Positions 24,592 to 33,234 of a DNA stretch of 64,000 bases are shown piece by piece (the stretch's first letter is position 1; each line of letters begins with the position of its first letter). This stretch comes from Aquimarina latercula DSM 2041. Lineage in GTDB: Bacteria; Bacteroidota; Bacteroidia; Flavobacteriales; Flavobacteriaceae. The notes beneath the pieces were generated by a model, which made no database searches, was not told where the DNA came from, and was given only the letters and a program-made list of their open reading frames with translations. The DNA is taken from the NCBI RefSeq assembly GCF_000430645.1, contig NZ_KE387185.1, forward strand, positions 469,780-533,779, given 5' to 3'. Both the position numbers and the translations under genes were made by a program.

Positions 24592-24690
24592 ATGGATATT
24601 TTAAATTTTTTAGGAGGAAATGGACTATTCTTAATTCTGGGAATCATATTAGTAGTAGTTTACTTTTATAATAAAAGAAAGAGAAGATAA
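24592..24690 (+). CDS. Small single-pass membrane peptide (32 aa)
   Basis: ATG-started frame: MDILNFLGGNGLFLILGIILVVVYF in parts, then YNKRKRR. One membrane helix with a basic C-terminal tail. It starts five bases after the enoyl-CoA hydratase stop and ends in a terminator hairpin, so it is probably in the same transcript. No family recognised. Confidence 0.5.
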   Translation: MDILNFLGGNGLFLILGIILVVVYFYNKRKRR

Positions 24691-24719
24691 ATATCAGGAT
24701 GTAAGCATCCCGATATTTA
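24690..24719 (+). terminator. Hairpin terminator
   Basis: AAATATC-GGATG pairs with CATCC-GATATTT around a TAAG loop directly after the small peptide gene, with AT-rich flanks. Confidence 0.65.
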
Positions 24720-24731
24720 TACATTTGATTT

Positions 24732-25577
24732 TTATAAGAAATCTCTTTTTAAAACTGCTTCTAAACTTTCGGGTTCTTGTCCTGTTAGATCTTTTATAGC
24801 TGTTGTTACTTCGCTTACTTTCCCTTGTTTAATCATTCCGTAAACAGGAATCATATAATCCGCAATGAAATCTGGAGCACCAGATTCTTTTAACACCTCT
24901 TTATAGGTGTTTTCATCTGGATTTGGATATGTGATTTCTCTTTCTAATAGGTCACTTAGCATAGAGGCAACATCAAAATGAGAATAGGCTTTTGCTCCTG
25001 TAAGTATATGAGTTTCTTTAACTCTATTCTGATCTGTAAGTAATTCAGCGATGGCACTTCCAACATCTCTAGAAGAAACAAAGGATGATTTACCTTCTCC
25101 TGCAGGAGAAAAAATAATATTACGATCTTGAATATTTTCTCGCTCATAGTTACCGAAATTTTGCATGAAAAATCCAGGACGAACAATATTCCAATCTAAA
25201 GAAGAACCCCTTAGCTTTTCTTCCATTTTTTTATGAAAAGGTAATTCTTCAAGATTTTCCATTCCATTCCCCGATAAATATATGAGTCGTCCGTTATAGT
25301 TATCCTGTAAATAATCAACAAAAGGTTCTAGTAATTCATAGAGCCTAGGGTTTAATGGAGGGCCTAATAAGAAAATTCCATCTGACTGCAAAACTTCCCG
25401 ATACGATGCTTTATCCTCATAATCAAAGTACGTTCCAGTAACCGAATTTTCAAAAATGTCTTTGACTTTTTGGGTATTTCGAGTACCTGCAATTATATGT
25501 TCTTTTTTAGTAAGTAGGTTGTTTACTACTTCTTTTCCTATAGTACCTGTAGCACCAGTAATAAAATAAGTTGACAT
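24732..25577 (-). CDS. NmrA-like NAD(P)-binding reductase
   Basis: 281 residues, an atypical short-chain dehydrogenase. The Rossmann glycine motif is FITGATGTIGKEVV at the start. DGIFLLGPPLN, RLIYLSGNGMEN and LDWNIVRPGFFMQNFGNY follow, the last being the NmrA/YtfG-type substrate region. It lacks the usual Tyr-x3-Lys pair. Often a quinone oxidoreductase or a redox-sensing NADP-binding protein. Divergent from an HxlR-type regulator gene, a familiar pairing for electrophile-response genes. Confidence 0.87.
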   Translation of the reverse strand: MSTYFITGATGTIGKEVVNNLLTKKEHIIAGTRNTQKVKDIFENSVTGTYFDYEDKASYREVLQSDGIFLLGPPLNPRLYELLEPFVDYLQDNYNGRLIYLSGNGMENLEELPFHKKMEEKLRGSSLDWNIVRPGFFMQNFGNYERENIQDRNIIFSPAGEGKSSFVSSRDVGSAIAELLTDQNRVKETHILTGAKAYSHFDVASMLSDLLEREITYPNPDENTYKEVLKESGAPDFIADYMIPVYGMIKQGKVSEVTTAIKDLTGQEPESLEAVLKRDFL

Positions 25578-25701
25578 AATGATGATCTTTTTTGTAACAA
25601 GGTAAATACATTAGTATCTTAGTGCAAGTAGGTACATAAAAGTGCAGTAGTTTCTTTTTCTATACTAATATTGATTATCAGTATTTTAAAAATTGAATTT
25701 T
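25578..25701. promoter_or_regulatory. Divergent promoter region between reductase and HxlR genes
   Basis: 124 bases containing an imperfect repeat (AGTGCAAGTAGGTACATAA and AAAGTGCAGTAG) that could be the HxlR operator. No clear -7 boxes. Assignment rests on the divergent arrangement. Confidence 0.35.
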
Positions 25702-26051
25702 ATGAGTTTTTTATCAAAAAAAGAATGTGAGGGTCCGATAAAATGCCCAGTAATGACAACACTTAGTGTTATTGGAGGTAAATGGAAGCCTGGTATTTTA
25801 TGGGAATTGCAAAACAATGAAATACTGCGTTTTGGTCAATTAAAAAAAGATTGGGAACTATTACTCAGAAAATGCTGACACAGCAATTACGAGAGTTAGA
25901 AACTGATGGTATTATAATAAGAAAGATTTATCCCGAAGTCCCTCCACGTGTGGAGTATTGTTTATCTGATTATGGTAAAAGTTTGGCTCCTGTACTCAAT
26001 GAAATGGCAAATTGGGGTACAGGACATTTACAAACAATCACTAGTAAATAG
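25702..26051 (+). pseudogene. HxlR-family regulator split by a one-base frameshift
   Basis: Two frames together make a full HxlR winged helix. The first (25702-25878) reads ECEGPIKCPVMTTLSVIGGKW, KPGILWELQNNEILRFGQLKK. The second, in the -1 frame (visible from about 25849 to 26051), reads LGTITQKMLTQQLRELETDG and PEVPPRVEYCLSDYGKSL. The break is in a run of seven As at 25842-25848. With eight As, or with a -1 slip on A-AAA-AAA, the join reads QLKKRLGTITQ and fits the family with no gap. It is a true mutation, a sequencing error in the homopolymer, or programmed slippage. ATG at 25702 is chosen over the TTG at 25693. Confidence 0.8.
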
Positions 26052-26093
26052 CTCTTATTTACGTTTTAAAATAAAATAGAAAATAATCTTCAC

Positions 26094-26101
26094 TAACTTT
26101 G
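26094..26101 (+). promoter_or_regulatory. TAnnTTTG -7 box for queD-lpxH
   Basis: TAACTTTG, 20 bases before the queD ATG, a good match to the Bacteroidota consensus. Confidence 0.6.
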
Positions 26102-26121
26102 CAAAAAAGTTTGATCAAAAA

Positions 26122-26577
26122 ATGAGTAAGATTAGAATTACCAAGAAGTTTACTTTTGAAGCAGGGCATGCACTGTATGGATATGATGGTAAATGTAAAA
26201 ATCTACATGGACATAGCTACAAGTTAAGTGTAACTGTAATAGGAGAACCGATTACAGATACATCTCATGTAAAGTTAGGAATGGTTATGGATTTTGGAGA
26301 TCTAAAGAGAATAGTAAAGAAGGATATAGAAGATGTATTTGATCATGCTACTATTTTTAACAAAAATACCCCGCACTTAGAATTAGCCCAGGAGTTAGAA
26401 AAAAGAGGACATCATGTTATTTTGGTGGATTATCAGCCATCTACTGAAAATATGATCATCGATTTCGCTGCTAAAATAAAAGCTAAACTTCCTGAAACGA
26501 TAAAATTACACTCCTTAAAGCTCCAAGAAACAGAAACTTCTTATGCAGAGTGGTATGCATCAGATAATGATGAATAA
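26122..26577 (+). CDS. queD: 6-carboxytetrahydropterin synthase (QueD)
   Basis: 151 residues. The zinc ligands of the PTPS/QueD fold are visible as FEAGHAL near residue 16 and the pair in NLHGHSYKL near 30-34. The phrase CKNLHGHSY supplies the catalytic Cys. Later MVMDFGDLK, FDHATIFN and STENMIIDFA with the C-terminal LQETETSYAEWY complete the family. It converts dihydroneopterin triphosphate to 6-carboxytetrahydropterin for queuosine synthesis. First of a pair with lpxH (37 bases). Confidence 0.93.
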   Translation: MSKIRITKKFTFEAGHALYGYDGKCKNLHGHSYKLSVTVIGEPITDTSHVKLGMVMDFGDLKRIVKKDIEDVFDHATIFNKNTPHLELAQELEKRGHHVILVDYQPSTENMIIDFAAKIKAKLPETIKLHSLKLQETETSYAEWYASDNDE

Positions 26578-26614
26578 CGAATATTTTTTCACTTCATAGT
26601 ATCTATAGAAATTA

Positions 26615-27388
26615 ATGAAAAAGATAAGTTTATCCGAAGGTAAAAAAATATACTTTGCATCTGACAATCATTTAGGAGCGCCAACTCAAGAAAAAAGTTT
26701 TCCTAGAGAACAAAAATTTGTAAAATGGTTAGATGAGGTTAAAGAAGATGCAGGGGCTATATTTTTATTAGGAGATCTTTTTGATTTTTGGTTCGAATAT
26801 AAAACAGTAATTCCGAAAGGTTTTACAAGAACTTTAGGGAAACTTGCAGAAATTACTGATGCCGGAATCCCGGTTTATTATTTTGTCGGAAACCATGACC
26901 TCTGGATGAATGGATATTTCGAAGCAGAATTGAATATTCCGGTATTTCATAAGCCACAAGAATTTACTTTTAATGAAACTACATTTCTTATTGGTCATGG
27001 TGATGGATTAGGTCCTGGTGATAAAGGATATAAACGAATGAAAAAAGTATTCACAAACCCTGTTGCAAAATGGTTTTTTCGTTGGTTACATCCGGATTTA
27101 GGAGTAAAATTAGCACAATATCTTTCTGTAAAAAACAAATTGATTTCTGGAGACGAGGATGTCACTTTTCTTGGAGAAGAGAATGAGTGGCTAGTACAAT
27201 ACTGTAAACGAAAATTAGAGATAAAACATACAGATCATTTTGTTTTTGGTCATAGACACCTTCCAATGGAAATAAACCTAAATGATAAATCTAAATATAC
27301 AAACTTAGGAGATTGGATCATACATTATACATATGCAATCTTTGATGGTGCCGAAATGAAGATGATGAAGTATACAGAAAATGAATAA
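26615..27388 (+). CDS. lpxH: UDP-2,3-diacylglucosamine diphosphatase (LpxH-type)
   Basis: 257 residues of the calcineurin-like phosphoesterase fold. Metal-binding blocks: FASDNHLGAP, LGDLFDFWFEYK, VGNHDLW, GHGDGLGPGDKGY and VFGHRH. The block order and the KKVFTNPVAKWFFRWLHPD insertion are those of LpxH enzymes of Bacteroidota, which hydrolyse UDP-2,3-diacylglucosamine to lipid X in lipid A synthesis. Note SDNH in place of SDxH spacing of E. coli. Ends at a good terminator. Confidence 0.9.
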   Translation: MKKISLSEGKKIYFASDNHLGAPTQEKSFPREQKFVKWLDEVKEDAGAIFLLGDLFDFWFEYKTVIPKGFTRTLGKLAEITDAGIPVYYFVGNHDLWMNGYFEAELNIPVFHKPQEFTFNETTFLIGHGDGLGPGDKGYKRMKKVFTNPVAKWFFRWLHPDLGVKLAQYLSVKNKLISGDEDVTFLGEENEWLVQYCKRKLEIKHTDHFVFGHRHLPMEINLNDKSKYTNLGDWIIHYTYAIFDGAEMKMMKYTENE

Positions 27389-27391
27389 AAA

Positions 27392-27422
27392 AAACGGATA
27401 ATCATTTTTTGATCATCCGTTT
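27392..27422. terminator. Hairpin terminator between convergent genes
   Basis: AAACGGAT/ATCCGTTT with an internal GATNATC-like stretch and A/T-run flanks. It can serve lpxH and the convergent T9SS protein gene. Confidence 0.75.
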
Positions 27423-27447
27423 AAGATATTTATAAAAGTAACTAAGA

Positions 27448-28989
27448 TTATTGTTTCGCTATTTTCTTAGTTATTACAGTATTATCCAATTGTACTTTGA
27501 TAATGTAAAGTCCACTAGAATGCATACTTCTTCCCATGTCATCTAGTGAGATTGATTTAGTTCCAGATTCCATAGCTCCAGTATTTTTCTTAGCGATACT
27601 GTTTCCTTTTAGATCTATAATTTCTATAGAAGAATAAGAAACTTTTTGAGGTAGTGAGATTGTAATGCTAGCATTATCTAAAGTCAACGGAACTGGATAT
27701 ACACTTATAGAATAAGATGCTTTACTCCCTTTTACTATTTCGTTTATTCTATTTGGATTTAGACCGCTAATTACAAATTTTTCCCAGGCTCCGATGGCAT
27801 TTCTATTGCAATTAATGGCCTTGTTTCCATTTTCATGACTTACGTATTTACCATTATTTCCTTTGATCGCATAAAGATCACCTCCCAAAGACTCTAAAGT
27901 AAATTTTTCCCAAGACCCAACTGCATTTCTGTTACAGTTCATAGGCTTTCCTCCATTTTCTGAACTTACATACTTTCCATTACTTCCTTTAAAACTCACT
28001 GTTCCGTTTCCGGCAGATTCCATAATAAATTGTTCATCTGTACCAGCATTGTTTCTGTTGGCTTGCATGGTTCGCGTACCTCCTTCAGAGCTTACATATT
28101 TATTAATACTTTGCCCAAGTATAGTTACAAAATCATCCGTTCCGTTATCATTTCCAACGGTAAAAGAGATCGTTTTAGTGGTTTTAGCTCCTTTACTATC
28201 TGTTGCTTCAGCTCTTAACGTATAATTTCCTTCGCCAAGATTCTTTAAGGCGTTATCTTGATTATTGTTATTCCAAGTATAAGGGCTAACATTTTCTTGT
28301 CTGATAAAAGAATCATTAAGATATAATCGTACGTTACTAACACCGTCACTGTCAGTTGCAGTCACAATAGCCTCTATAGTTGCAGGAGCCGAAAAAGATG
28401 CATTGTTTGATGGAGTTGTGAATGAAGTGTTAGGACCAGTGTTGTCTCCGTTTCCGTCTCCATCACCTCCAAATCGAGGTCTAGAACTTAACCAGTCCAT
28501 ATCAAATTTAGGCCCTTTACATTGACACCCTTTGCTACCTTGGTCTACACGACCAGGACATACTTTTTCATCTTTAATTCTCTTACCTTGTATAGTAATG
28601 GCGTCATCATGCCCGGGTTCGTTGCCACATTGTATTGTATTATATCTGGGATCTCCATTTGCTAAATCTCTATAACTAGGGTGTTTTTTAAGCTCATCAC
28701 AGATATCTTTAATATTTCTGCCTTGTCCATTAATATCAATTTTGAAATTGCCAACACCGTGATCAAAAGAGGATTTACAAAAACAAAAGCCATTTGCTTG
28801 ATAACTATCTTTCCACGAATTTGCATTAGGAACAATTCTCACACCTTGGTCAAAAGTATCTTGACCAGTACAACCCGTATCTTCGACATTGGCTTTAGAA
28901 CTATTGGTTGGGCTTGGTTGTTGGGCTATTGAAATATTGACGACAAATAAAAGTGCTAAAAACTTTAAAATAAATAGTTTACGTTTCAT
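27448..28989 (-). CDS. Secreted cysteine-rich, Ig-like and fascin-like T9SS protein
   Basis: 513 residues. A signal peptide (1-22) is followed by a region with eight cysteines (40, 69, 71, 97, 121, 144, 155, 157) and the repeated phrase T/S-FD-Q/H-GV. Then come a Gly/Asp linker (173-185), one bacterial Ig-like domain (188-278, VTATDSDGVSNVRLYLND), three beta-trefoil fascin-like repeats (about 290-410, each with GKYVS-ENG and CNRN-A-G-WEKF), and a type IX secretion sorting domain (425-513, YPVPL to KKIAKQ). No catalytic domain is recognised. I infer a surface or secreted binding protein, perhaps for polysaccharide. The N-terminal domain is not one I know. Confidence 0.8.
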   Translation of the reverse strand: MKRKLFILKFLALLFVVNISIAQQPSPTNSSKANVEDTGCTGQDTFDQGVRIVPNANSWKDSYQANGFCFCKSSFDHGVGNFKIDINGQGRNIKDICDELKKHPSYRDLANGDPRYNTIQCGNEPGHDDAITIQGKRIKDEKVCPGRVDQGSKGCQCKGPKFDMDWLSSRPRFGGDGDGNGDNTGPNTSFTTPSNNASFSAPATIEAIVTATDSDGVSNVRLYLNDSFIRQENVSPYTWNNNNQDNALKNLGEGNYTLRAEATDSKGAKTTKTISFTVGNDNGTDDFVTILGQSINKYVSSEGGTRTMQANRNNAGTDEQFIMESAGNGTVSFKGSNGKYVSSENGGKPMNCNRNAVGSWEKFTLESLGGDLYAIKGNNGKYVSHENGNKAINCNRNAIGAWEKFVISGLNPNRINEIVKGSKASYSISVYPVPLTLDNASITISLPQKVSYSSIEIIDLKGNSIAKKNTGAMESGTKSISLDDMGRSMHSSGLYIIKVQLDNTVITKKIAKQ

Positions 28990-29198
28990 GGTATATTGGT
29001 TTTAAGGGTTAATATTTTAAAAGATAACAATAATTATCGGTGATATATATAAAAAACACCAACTTTAAAGATACCTTAATAGAGGGAATCAAAATGTAAT
29101 TAAATAGAATCCGTAGAGGATTAATTAGTCTACGTAGGATCTGGTTCGATCAAGTATTCAGGATACTATTTTTAAGCTCTAAATTTGATAGTCTTAGA

Positions 29199-30176
29199 CT
29201 AAATATTTTTTGTTCTAGAAGTAAGTGTTTTTTCAGAGACATGTATCGCTACTTCTTTAGAATTTTCTATTGCGTATGGGTGTTCAATAAAAATAATTTT
29301 ATTATTAAAAATAGCTTCAATTAGATAATGATTTCCATTAAAATAGGACTTTTTTACCCTGACTTTTATATCAGAGTTCTCGACAATTTGTAATTCGTGA
29401 GGATATAATAGGATTGTTTGATCGTTATTAAAATCTGGTAAAAAAGTATTGATCGGTAATTGATTTACTTCGCCAAAAAGTGATGCAATGTAATAGTTTT
29501 CTGGATTATTATAAATATTTTTTGTATTCCCTTTACTGATAACCTCTCCATTGTGGATTACAATTGTTTCTTCGGCAAAAGAAAGTATATCAGTTTTATC
29601 GTGAGTAGCAGTGATACTAGTGATCTTATTTCTTTTTAGATACGTAAAAAGATTTCTTCTTAGGGAACTACGTCTGAAGTTATCAATATTACCAAAAGGT
29701 TCATCTAATAGTAATAATTCAGGTCTTTTAGCTAATGCTTTTGCCAATGCTACACGTTGTTTTTGACCACCACTTAAGTTTTCAACCTGGGCATCCGCAA
29801 ATGGTAACATTTCTACTATTTCTAAAAGCTCATTAACACGACCAATTTTTAATTCAGGTTCAAAATTGGATAGATATTGTCCTATATTTTCAGAAACTGT
29901 TCTATATGCTTGTAGTTCGAAGCCTTGAGATAAGAATTTCATATTTTCTTGTCCTGGAACCAAGTTATAAGCAGGGCCTAATATTTCTTGATCATCCCAG
30001 AATAACGTTCCTTGGTTTGTGTCTAAGAGTCCGTAAATTATTTTTAACAAGGTGCTTTTTCCGCAACCACTTGCTCCAATAAGTGCCACGTGTTTCCCCT
30101 TTTCAATAGTAAAATTGATATTTTTTAAAACCGGAATGGTATTATAGGCAAAGGAAACATTTTTAACTGTAAGCAT
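29199..30176 (-). CDS. ABC transporter ATP-binding protein with C-terminal extension
   Basis: 325 residues. Walker A is GASGCGKST (34-42), the signature is LSGGQKQRVALAKALAKRPE and Walker B is LLLLDEPFGNID, followed by the H-loop TATHDK. The first 240 residues are the ATPase. The last 85 form a TOBE-like beta domain (QTILLYPHELQIVENSDIKVRVKKSYFNGNHYLIEA), as in spermidine/iron/molybdate-type importers. No permease or binding protein lies nearby, so its partner is encoded elsewhere. Confidence 0.9.
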   Translation of the reverse strand: MLTVKNVSFAYNTIPVLKNINFTIEKGKHVALIGASGCGKSTLLKIIYGLLDTNQGTLFWDDQEILGPAYNLVPGQENMKFLSQGFELQAYRTVSENIGQYLSNFEPELKIGRVNELLEIVEMLPFADAQVENLSGGQKQRVALAKALAKRPELLLLDEPFGNIDNFRRSSLRRNLFTYLKRNKITSITATHDKTDILSFAEETIVIHNGEVISKGNTKNIYNNPENYYIASLFGEVNQLPINTFLPDFNNDQTILLYPHELQIVENSDIKVRVKKSYFNGNHYLIEAIFNNKIIFIEHPYAIENSKEVAIHVSEKTLTSRTKNI

Positions 30177-30199
30177 ATTTCAAATATAAATAACTTCAA

Positions 30200-30232
30200 T
30201 AAAAAAATCCGTCTCTTTTTAGAAAACGGATC
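30200..30232 (-). terminator. Hairpin terminator after the prolyl oligopeptidase gene
   Basis: On the minus strand ATCCGT/ACGGAT with a 13-base loop, followed by seven Ts, 24 bases past the stop of the peptidase gene. Confidence 0.7.
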
Positions 30233-30255
30233 TTTTAATTTTAATTATAAAAAAA

Positions 30256-32424
30256 TTATCCTTTTACATTGTCACTTACTTGCTCTGGTAAAACTTCATA
30301 TCCCATATTGTATAGCGTAAAGCTAAAAATATCAGCATATTGCTCTATTGTTTTGGCAACCGGTGTACCAGCTCCGTGACCTGCGTTTGTTTCGATTCGT
30401 ATCAAAGTTGGGTTAGTACCTTGTTGTTTTGATTGTAATTCTGCGGCAAATTTAAATGAGTGTGCAGGTACTACACGATCATCGTGATCTCCCGTAGTTA
30501 CTAATGTTGCAGGATATGATACTCCTTCTTTTACATTGTGTACTGGAGAATATCCTTTTAAGTATTCGAACATCTGTTTGTCATCTTCCACAGTTCCGTA
30601 ATCATATGCCCATCCTGCACCAGCAGTAAAGGTGTGATAACGTAGCATATCCATTACACCAACAGCAGGTAAAGCTACTTTCATTAAATCAGGTCGCTGC
30701 GTCATGGTAGCTCCTACTAATAACCCTCCGTTAGATCCTCCTCTTATGGCTAGATATTCGCTTGATGTATATTTATTTTCTATTAAATATTCTGCAGCTG
30801 CAATAAAATCATCAAATACATTTTGCTTTTGCATTTTTGTTCCTGCATCATGCCATTTTTTTCCATATTCTCCACCACCTCTTAGGTTAGGAACTGCATA
30901 AACTCCACCTTGTTCCATCCATACCGCATTCGTAATACTAAAAGAAGGAGTTAGACTAACATTAAATCCTCCATATGCATATAGGATAGTCGGATTTTTA
31001 CCTGTTAGTTCTATTCCTTTTTTATGTGTAATGATCATTGGAATTTTAGTACCATCTTTAGAGTTATAGAAAACTTGCTTGCTTTCGTAATCTTCAGGAT
31101 TAAAATCTATTTTGGGTTTGCGATATAGTTCTGAAGTTCCATTTGCAATATCATATTTATAAATGCTTCCTGGAGTTTTATAATTAGTAAAAGAATAGTA
31201 TAATTCTTTATCTTCTTTTTTCGCTCCAAAACCACCAATACTTCCCACTCCTGGTAATTCTACATCTCTTACTAATTTTCCTTCATAATCGTATTGTAAT
31301 ACTTTGGATACTGCATCTACCATATATTCTGCAAAAAAGTAACCTCCACCTGTATTTGGGCTTAGTACATTTTCTGTTTCAGGAATAAAATCTTTCCAGT
31401 TTTCTGGTGTTGGATTAGATGCATCAACCGTTACAATTTTTTGATTAGGAGCATTTAGGTTTGTAACTAGGTATAACTTAGAACCAACATTTTCAATTAC
31501 ATAGGTATCACTTTCTGTGTTATCTAGAATAGTAACAAGTTTATCATTATTACTAGTTAAGTTTTTTATAAATAATTTATTTCCAGAAGTAGAGGTGCTA
31601 GCAGAGATAATTAAATACTTATCGTCTTCTGTTACACGTCCACTTATATATCGATGTTTTTCTTCTGGTGTACCTCCAAAAATTAGTTGATCTTCTTTTT
31701 GAGCTGTACCTAGTTTATGATAATATACTTTATGCTGATCTGTTTTTGCAGAAAGCTCACTTCCTTTAGGCTTATCGTAACTGGAATAATAGAAACCTTC
31801 ATTTCCTCGCCAAGACATTCCAGAAAATTTGATATCTACAAGGGTATCTTCTATAATCTCTTTAGTCTCTGCATTTTTAACAATGACTTTTCTCCAATCA
31901 CTGCCACCTTCAGAGATAGAGTAAGCTAAAAGTTTTCCATTTTTAGAAAAACTAACACCACCAAGTGAAGTTGTACCATCGTTACTAAAAGTATTAGGAT
32001 CTAAAAATATTTCAGGTTCATCTCCTTCGTTTTTGAATCTGTAAATTACATATTGATTTTGTAAACCATCATTTTTATAAAAGTAGGTGTAATCACCTTC
32101 TTTAAATGGTGAGCCAACTTTTTCATAATTCCATAATCCCGATAAACGATTTTTTACTTGATCTCTAAATGGAATACTATCTAGATATCCAAAAGTTACT
32201 TTGTTTTGTTCAGCTACCCAACTTTCAGTTTCTTTACTACGATCATCCTCTAGCCATCTGTAAGGGTCTTTAACCTCAGTGTCAAAATAAGTATCTACGG
32301 TATCTACTTTTTTAGTTTCTGGATAATTCAAGGGAATAATAGTTTTAGCAGTTTCTATTTTTGTTTCATTTTTACATCCTATGATAGACGCTAACAAAAA
32401 TAGTATTAAAAGAGTTTTTTTCAT
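30256..32424 (-). CDS. Prolyl oligopeptidase family serine peptidase (lipoprotein)
   Basis: 722 residues. Signal lipobox LLASIIGC with Cys17 suggests a periplasmic or outer-membrane lipoprotein. The N-terminal S9 beta-propeller starts [37 protein letters not shown], the classic PREP entry. The C-terminal alpha/beta hydrolase carries [14 protein letters not shown] (nucleophile Ser), [20 protein letters not shown] (Asp) and NAGHGAGTP (His). It cleaves short Pro-containing peptides. A structured RNA with a T-run terminator lies upstream of its start on the same strand. Confidence 0.93.
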   Translation of the reverse strand: MKKTLLILFLLASIIGCKNETKIETAKTIIPLNYPETKKVDTVDTYFDTEVKDPYRWLEDDRSKETESWVAEQNKVTFGYLDSIPFRDQVKNRLSGLWNYEKVGSPFKEGDYTYFYKNDGLQNQYVIYRFKNEGDEPEIFLDPNTFSNDGTTSLGGVSFSKNGKLLAYSISEGGSDWRKVIVKNAETKEIIEDTLVDIKFSGMSWRGNEGFYYSSYDKPKGSELSAKTDQHKVYYHKLGTAQKEDQLIFGGTPEEKHRYISGRVTEDDKYLIISASTSTSGNKLFIKNLTSNNDKLVTILDNTESDTYVIENVGSKLYLVTNLNAPNQKIVTVDASNPTPENWKDFIPETENVLSPNTGGGYFFAEYMVDAVSKVLQYDYEGKLVRDVELPGVGSIGGFGAKKEDKELYYSFTNYKTPGSIYKYDIANGTSELYRKPKIDFNPEDYESKQVFYNSKDGTKIPMIITHKKGIELTGKNPTILYAYGGFNVSLTPSFSITNAVWMEQGGVYAVPNLRGGGEYGKKWHDAGTKMQKQNVFDDFIAAAEYLIENKYTSSEYLAIRGGSNGGLLVGATMTQRPDLMKVALPAVGVMDMLRYHTFTAGAGWAYDYGTVEDDKQMFEYLKGYSPVHNVKEGVSYPATLVTTGDHDDRVVPAHSFKFAAELQSKQQGTNPTLIRIETNAGHGAGTPVAKTIEQYADIFSFTLYNMGYEVLPEQVSDNVKG

Positions 32425-32552
32425 GATGAGTTAAATTTTATAAATAATTAAATATTAATTATTAGTTTTTATTTTGGTAATACCTATAAAACCAAATAAA
32501 GTAGTTTACAAAATTATCAAAACTTATAACTGTAAAGTGCTAAATAAAGCAT

Positions 32553-32661
32553 AAAAAAAGACTGCTCTAACAATGATCAGATAGCTATTACACATTTAGA
32601 GCGTTGCTTTGGGGTTTAGCAACTCAGTTGATCATTTTCGTAGAGCAGTCGGAATTTTCCG
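32553..32661 (-). ncRNA. Structured RNA with intrinsic terminator
   Basis: On the minus strand a nested structure is formed: GACTGCTCTA (32650-32641) pairs with TAGAGCAGTC (32569-32560), TTx inner stem AATGATCA/TGATCATT (32629-32636 with 32572-32579), and a hairpin GTTGCT/AGCAAC (32623-32618 with 32608-32603). Seven Ts follow the outer stem. Preceding it, CGGAA/TTCCG with flanking TAGAG/CTCTA (32641-32668) can pair instead with one arm of the outer stem. No coding frame runs through it. It could be a stand-alone RNA of the Flavo-1 type, a 3'UTR of the DoxX gene or a leader switch for the peptidase gene. Confidence 0.6.
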
Positions 32662-32715
32662 TCCTCTAAGAAACGAAAAATTTTACTTTTATACCAGTAA
32701 TGTTATAGAAGTAGT

Positions 32716-33090
32716 TTATTGGAATAGACCTTTAAAAGTATTCCAGTTTTTATAAATCAAGAAGGCATTTGCAAGAAAAACAAATGCTCCAGGACCTATA
32801 TTTGCAGGATCAAGGGTTGCATGAAATAGTATAATATTGACAGAAATAGGAGCCATCAATACTAGTGCAAATGGCACAGCTTTATTACTTACTAATAACA
32901 ATCCAACGATTATTTCAATAAGACCAACTGTTTTTAAAATGTAACTATTTGCAAGAGCTCCAAATAGAATTCCTGCTTCTGGATTTGCAAATTCAAAATC
33001 AGGTAAAAACCCTATAAATTTATTACTTCCGAAAACGATTAATAAGACACCTAATAGGATTCTTAAGGCTAAAATTATTTTAGTATTCAT
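32716..33090 (-). CDS. DoxX family membrane protein
   Basis: 124 residues with four membrane segments: LALRILLGVLLIVFGSNKFIGF, FGALANSYILKTVGLIEIIVGLLLVS, PFALVLMAPISVNIILFHATLD and PGAFVFLANAFLIY. The arrangement and the GSNKFIGF entry fit DoxX/DoxD-like proteins, whose role is poorly defined and often linked to redox or respiratory function. The structured RNA at 32553 lies downstream of its stop and may be part of its 3' end. Confidence 0.8.
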   Translation of the reverse strand: MNTKIILALRILLGVLLIVFGSNKFIGFLPDFEFANPEAGILFGALANSYILKTVGLIEIIVGLLLVSNKAVPFALVLMAPISVNIILFHATLDPANIGPGAFVFLANAFLIYKNWNTFKGLFQ

Positions 33091-33234
33091 TGTTTGTTTT
33101 TTTATGATTAAGTGATTTATTAGAGGGCTAAATGTTAAAAACCTTACAAATGTTATTAAAAACTGAAGCTAAAAAAATATCTTACGGCTTCTGAAAACTA
33201 ACTGATTGACCTAACTTTTTTAATCTTATTTCTA

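Noticed and set aside
30181-30188. TATATTTG box directly at the ABC ATPase start
   Set aside because: It would give a leaderless transcript starting at the ATG. Possible but a chance match in AT-rich DNA is as likely.
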